A DNA stretch of 64,000 bases, taken from the NCBI GenBank assembly GCA_021811105.1, contig JAJZPM010000010.1:1-64000 (forward strand), read 5' to 3'. This document shows, piece after piece, positions 61,004 through 64,000 of this stretch. Below the pieces are notes generated by a model. That model searched no databases and had not been told where the DNA came from. It saw only the letters and a list, made by a program, of their open reading frames with translations. The position numbers and the translations under genes were made by a program. This DNA is from Nitrospirota bacterium (lineage in GTDB: Bacteria; Nitrospirota; Thermodesulfovibrionia; Thermodesulfovibrionales; UBA6898). The first letter of the stretch is position 1; each line of letters opens with the position of its first letter.

Positions 61004-64000
61004 TCATTTGGCCGTCTTTTCGCTCTCGTGAATCGATTCGAATATCTTCTGGGAAAGGATTCCAAACGCCGTATTCTGAAAGTCCTTATCGTCCATGTAT
61101 CGCGTAACGATCTTGTCGTTCTCTGCCATACGCTGGATCATTATTTCCTCGATCAACTTTCGAATTCCAAGCTGAAACTTATCGAGAGGGTTTGCCATGG
61201 CCGTGCTTATAATCTGCGGGTGGGTTGACGCCTTCTCCTTGATTTGTTCAAAGAACAATCGGTCTTCTTCGGTGAAGTCCGTGCCGAACCTCTCATTGAG
61301 TACCCGAATTATCTCCGACAACGGCGCTTTTTCATCTTTTGCTTTGCCCGTTCCGACATCCGTGGGGCTCTTCACCCCATAGGGCGCGCCCTCTTCTAGT
61401 GCGATAGCGCCTGAGAATACACGTTCAAGCCTGTAGTAGTGCAATCCAACCTCATCACTGATTCGCACAACTTCTTTATCCCTGCCGGAAGGAAGATGAG
61501 GGAGGAGAAACTTGCCATAACTGTATAGCATTTCAAGTTCCGGATCGGCATAAGGAATAATCTGACTAAGAAATGCATACACACTGACATAGCTGCTCAA
61601 CTTGTCACGAAATTCGACGCGTTTATCGTCCTCCTTAATGGCTTTGAATCGGTCTACCGCCGGTTGCAGATGGCGCTGCATGTGAGCGTGATCAGAGGGA
61701 TTTTGCGTCTCGGGCGATTTGTAAAAGACTTTGGCAAAGGCCTCAACTTCGCTCCAGTAGTAGACCTGTGCTTGGTCCAGCTCATGCTTCAGAGTTTCGA
61801 GTTTCTGTGGATCAGAACTGTCCTGCAGACTTGTTGCGTCGTAGTAGGGCTTAAACGCTTTGTATATATCTTCTGCACTATTCCGGAAGTCAAGGACAAA
61901 GGGGGCATCCTTGCCTAAAACGGTGCGGTTCAGTCTGGAAAGGGTCTGGACGGCCTGAACGCCGTCAAGTCTCTTGTCCACATACATGGTATGTAAAAGC
62001 GGCTGATCGTAGCCCGTCTGATATTTGTCGGCCACCAGCAAAACCTGGTAGTCTGGGGTATCGAAACGCTCTGGAAGAGCAGCCTCACTGATCGGCTTGT
62101 GCGTGATAATATCTATATTCATCCCTGGCTCGGTATATTCCAGCGCGGTTTCAGGGTCTTTGACGGTGCCGCTGAATGCCACAAGCAGACGTATATCGCT
62201 GTACCCATTCTCTTTTATATACCGCTGAAATGCCAGCATATAACGTACGGCATGCAGGCGGGATGACGTTACGACCATCGCTTTTGCCTTGCCGTGGATT
62301 CGGTTTTTTACATTGGCGCGGAAATGCTCGACCATTATTTCCGTTTTTTGCTCAATGTTGTGGGGATGCAGGCTCATGAATTTGGCGAGCACGCGGGTCG
62401 CTTTCTTCTTCGGCAGTTCGGGGTCTTCCTCCGCCTCCTTGACCAGCCGGTAATACGTTGCATAAGTAGTATAGTTACGAAGCACATCGAGAATGAAGCC
62501 TTCCTCGATAGCCTGTCTCATGCTGTAAGTATGGAACGCCTCTGGCTTCCCCGTAGAGCTCGGTCGGCCGAACAGCTCAAGAGTCTTTCCCTTTGGGGTA
62601 GCAGTAAAGGCGTAGAAACTCAGGTTAGGCTGTTTTCCCCGAGAAAGCATTATCTGGTTGAGGCGGTCTTCCCAGTCCGGCGTGGTTTCCTCATTTTCAG
62701 ACTCCTCCGGCGAGCCCAGGATAGCCTTCAGCTCACGGGCGGTCTCCCCTGTCTGGCTCGAATGGGCCTCATCCACGATCACCGCATACCTCCGCGCCGC
62801 AATCAGCTCTTCCCATTCTTTGGCCTGCTTCCTTTCTTCTTCTTTCGCCTGGTCCGCATTCTCCGCGCCTGCGATATGCAGGAGTCCGCGCAGCACAAAG
62901 GGAAATTTCTGTAGGGTGGTTATCACTATCTTTGTGCCGTCAACAAGTGCTGAGGCAAGCTGCTTTGAATCCTGATCGATTGCCTTGACCACACCTTGGG
63001 CATGCTCGATCTGATAAATAGCATCCTGCAACTGCCTGTCCAGCACTCTCCGGTCGGTAATCACGATGACGCAATCAAAAACTTTCTGATCTTTGTCATC
63101 GTGGAGACTCGCCAAACGATGGGAAAGCCATGATATGCTGTTCGTCTTGCCGCTTCCGGCTGAATGCTGGATCAGGTAATTTTGGCCCAGGCCTTCCGTG
63201 CGGCTGGCTTCCACCAGTTTCCGCGCTGCATCCAGCTGGTGGTAGCGGGGGAAAATCATTGTCTCCCTCGTAATGCGGCGGGAACCTCCCTGTCCGTCGT
63301 CGACCTTTTCATCCTTGCGCTCGATGAACATGAAATGCCCGATGATGTCGAGAAAACTTTCGAAGCGGAGAACGTCTTCCCAGAAATAGCCTGTGCGATA
63401 TCCTGAGGGATGCTGAGGGTTGCCGGCCCCACATTTTACCTCCCCGGGATTGCTGCCCCTGTTAAACGGCAGAAATTGTGTCTTTGTGCCGCGCAAACGG
63501 GTTGTCATATGCACCTCGTCGGGATCAGCGGCAAAGTGCACGAGCGCGCGAGTTTTGAACTGAAAAAGAGGAGTGCGAAAATCGCGGTCATTCTTGTATT
63601 GGTTAACTGCGTGCCGCCAGTTCTGGCCGGTGCCGGGATTTTTCAGCTCACACGTTGCCACGGGCAGACCATTGACCGCAAACACCAAATCCATAGTGTC
63701 GTTATTGTGAGGATGACACGGCACCTGCCGCGTCACCGTCAGTCGATTTCTTCCGAACAGGGTAAGTATTTCGTAGTTCAGCCCGTGGGCGGGTTTAAAG
63801 TAGGCGAGCCGGAACGTTTTGCCATAGAATTTGAAACCGTGACGGAGAACATGGAGAGAGCCTTTCGAGTCCAGCTCCTTTACGAGAGTCGCAACAATCA
63901 TTGCTTCAAGTTCCGTGCCGTGCAGCTTGAGCATCTGTTCCCACAACTTGGGCTGCGTATCCTGAAGAAATGCCGTCACCTGCTTGGGAAACAAGGCGCG
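61004..64000 (-). CDS. hsdR: Type I restriction enzyme R subunit, 5' end outside window
   Basis: Motor/nuclease subunit of a type I R-M complex. At least 998 codons are present, and the frame stays open to the window edge. The first visible residues (ALFPKQVTAFLQDTQPKLWE) match a region some 35 residues into the family. PD-(D/E)XK nuclease DTMDLVFAVNGLPVATCELK, SF2 Walker A HSAGSGKTNSISWL, DEAH VDEAHSSQTG, FTATPKGKTLELFG, and motif VI QTLSRLNRT are all intact. HsdM and HsdS would lie beyond 64000 and are not visible. With the R-M pair at 32-35 kb, this is a second restriction system. Confidence 0.93.
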   Translation of the reverse strand, partial: RALFPKQVTAFLQDTQPKLWEQMLKLHGTELEAMIVATLVKELDSKGSLHVLRHGFKFYGKTFRLAYFKPAHGLNYEILTLFGRNRLTVTRQVPCHPHNNDTMDLVFAVNGLPVATCELKNPGTGQNWRHAVNQYKNDRDFRTPLFQFKTRALVHFAADPDEVHMTTRLRGTKTQFLPFNRGSNPGEVKCGAGNPQHPSGYRTGYFWEDVLRFESFLDIIGHFMFIERKDEKVDDGQGGSRRITRETMIFPRYHQLDAARKLVEASRTEGLGQNYLIQHSAGSGKTNSISWLSHRLASLHDDKDQKVFDCVIVITDRRVLDRQLQDAIYQIEHAQGVVKAIDQDSKQLASALVDGTKIVITTLQKFPFVLRGLLHIAGAENADQAKEEERKQAKEWEELIAARRYAVIVDEAHSSQTGETARELKAILGSPEESENEETTPDWEDRLNQIMLSRGKQPNLSFYAFTATPKGKTLELFGRPSSTGKPEAFHTYSMRQAIEEGFILDVLRNYTTYATYYRLVKEAEEDPELPKKKATRVLAKFMSLHPHNIEQKTEIMVEHFRANVKNRIHGKAKAMVVTSSRLHAVRYMLAFQRYIKENGYSDIRLLVAFSGTVKDPETALEYTEPGMNIDIITHKPISEAALPERFDTPDYQVLLVADKYQTGYDQPLLHTMYVDKRLDGVQAVQTLSRLNRTVLGKDAPFVLDFRNSAEDIYKAFKPYYDATSLQDSSDPQKLETLKHELDQAQVYYWSEVEAFAKVFYKSPETQNPSDHAHMQRHLQPAVDRFKAIKEDDKRVEFRDKLSSYVSVYAFLSQIIPYADPELEMLYSYGKFLLPHLPSGRDKEVVRISDEVGLHYYRLERVFSGAIALEEGAPYGVKSPTDVGTGKAKDEKAPLSEIIRVLNERFGTDFTEEDRLFFEQIKEKASTHPQIISTAMANPLDKFQLGIRKLIEEIMIQRMAENDKIVTRYMDDKDFQNTAFGILSQKIFESIHESEKTAK

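Noticed and set aside
60824-61228. 134-aa plus-strand ORF
   Set aside because: Mostly antisense to hsdR, no SD, no motif.

Overview
The window looks like a chromosomal segment of a Gram-negative, probably anaerobic or microaerophilic environmental bacterium. LpxC and a FadL-type porin show an LPS outer membrane. The GC content is fairly high, and the family set (DUF362 ferredoxin, DUF1858, DUF502, UPF0182, DUF4388/ExeA-type genes in a che cluster, B12-radical SAM) suggests Nitrospirota or a neighbouring deep lineage such as Desulfobacterota. That placement is inferred from gene content only; no rRNA or tRNA gene was seen.

Layout. 1-8 kb: rsmI, a FadL porin, an acyl-ACP/CoA ligase, LemA with an M48 peptidase, and a DUF362 ferredoxin. 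8-11 kb: a frameshifted receiver-GGDEF gene, then a compact Crp/Fnr locus. There a regulator sits beside two divergent transcription units (a 135-aa heme-copper-oxidase-like membrane protein; DUF1858 plus a 42-aa Cys-rich protein). Both promoters carry the same palindrome, TATGAC-N4-GTCATA, centred at -41.5 from the predicted start. 11-27 kb: housekeeping genes (nfo, lpxC, tldD, mtnP, an NtrC-type regulator, yebC, glmU, glmS, pcrA-type helicase, gatC, panD). 27-35.5 kb: UPF0182, an isolated hisH, then a decaying accessory stretch with a truncated methyltransferase, a RelE/ParE-type toxin-antitoxin pair, a restriction-modification pair with a frameshifted nuclease, repeats and a yjbQ remnant.

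35.5-55 kb: a hybrid histidine kinase, glgC-DUF4388, and a 14.5-kb collinear chemosensory operon (cheY, cheA, ExeA-like ATPase, cheW, two receptors, cheW, HEAT-repeat protein, cheR, cheB, coiled-coil/GAF protein, cheY). No flagellar genes are present, so it probably controls something else, such as type IV pili or surface behaviour. The first receptor is unusual: a periplasmic CxxCH haem-c motif, HAMP, a signalling domain, and a PhnD-like binding-protein domain that the topology places in the cytoplasm. 55-64 kb: a receiver with a C-terminal zinc ribbon, DUF2207, a beta-hydroxyacid dehydrogenase, a B12-radical SAM enzyme translationally coupled to a 35-aa ORF, and a type I restriction HsdR running off the right edge.

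Dispersed repeats are prominent: two near-identical 170-bp foldback elements, four copies of a roughly 75-bp family, and CCCCCTCTT-type palindromes. Two genes are broken by small indels whose original sequence can be reconstructed. Several genes have a -10 box so close to the ATG that their mRNAs may be leaderless.
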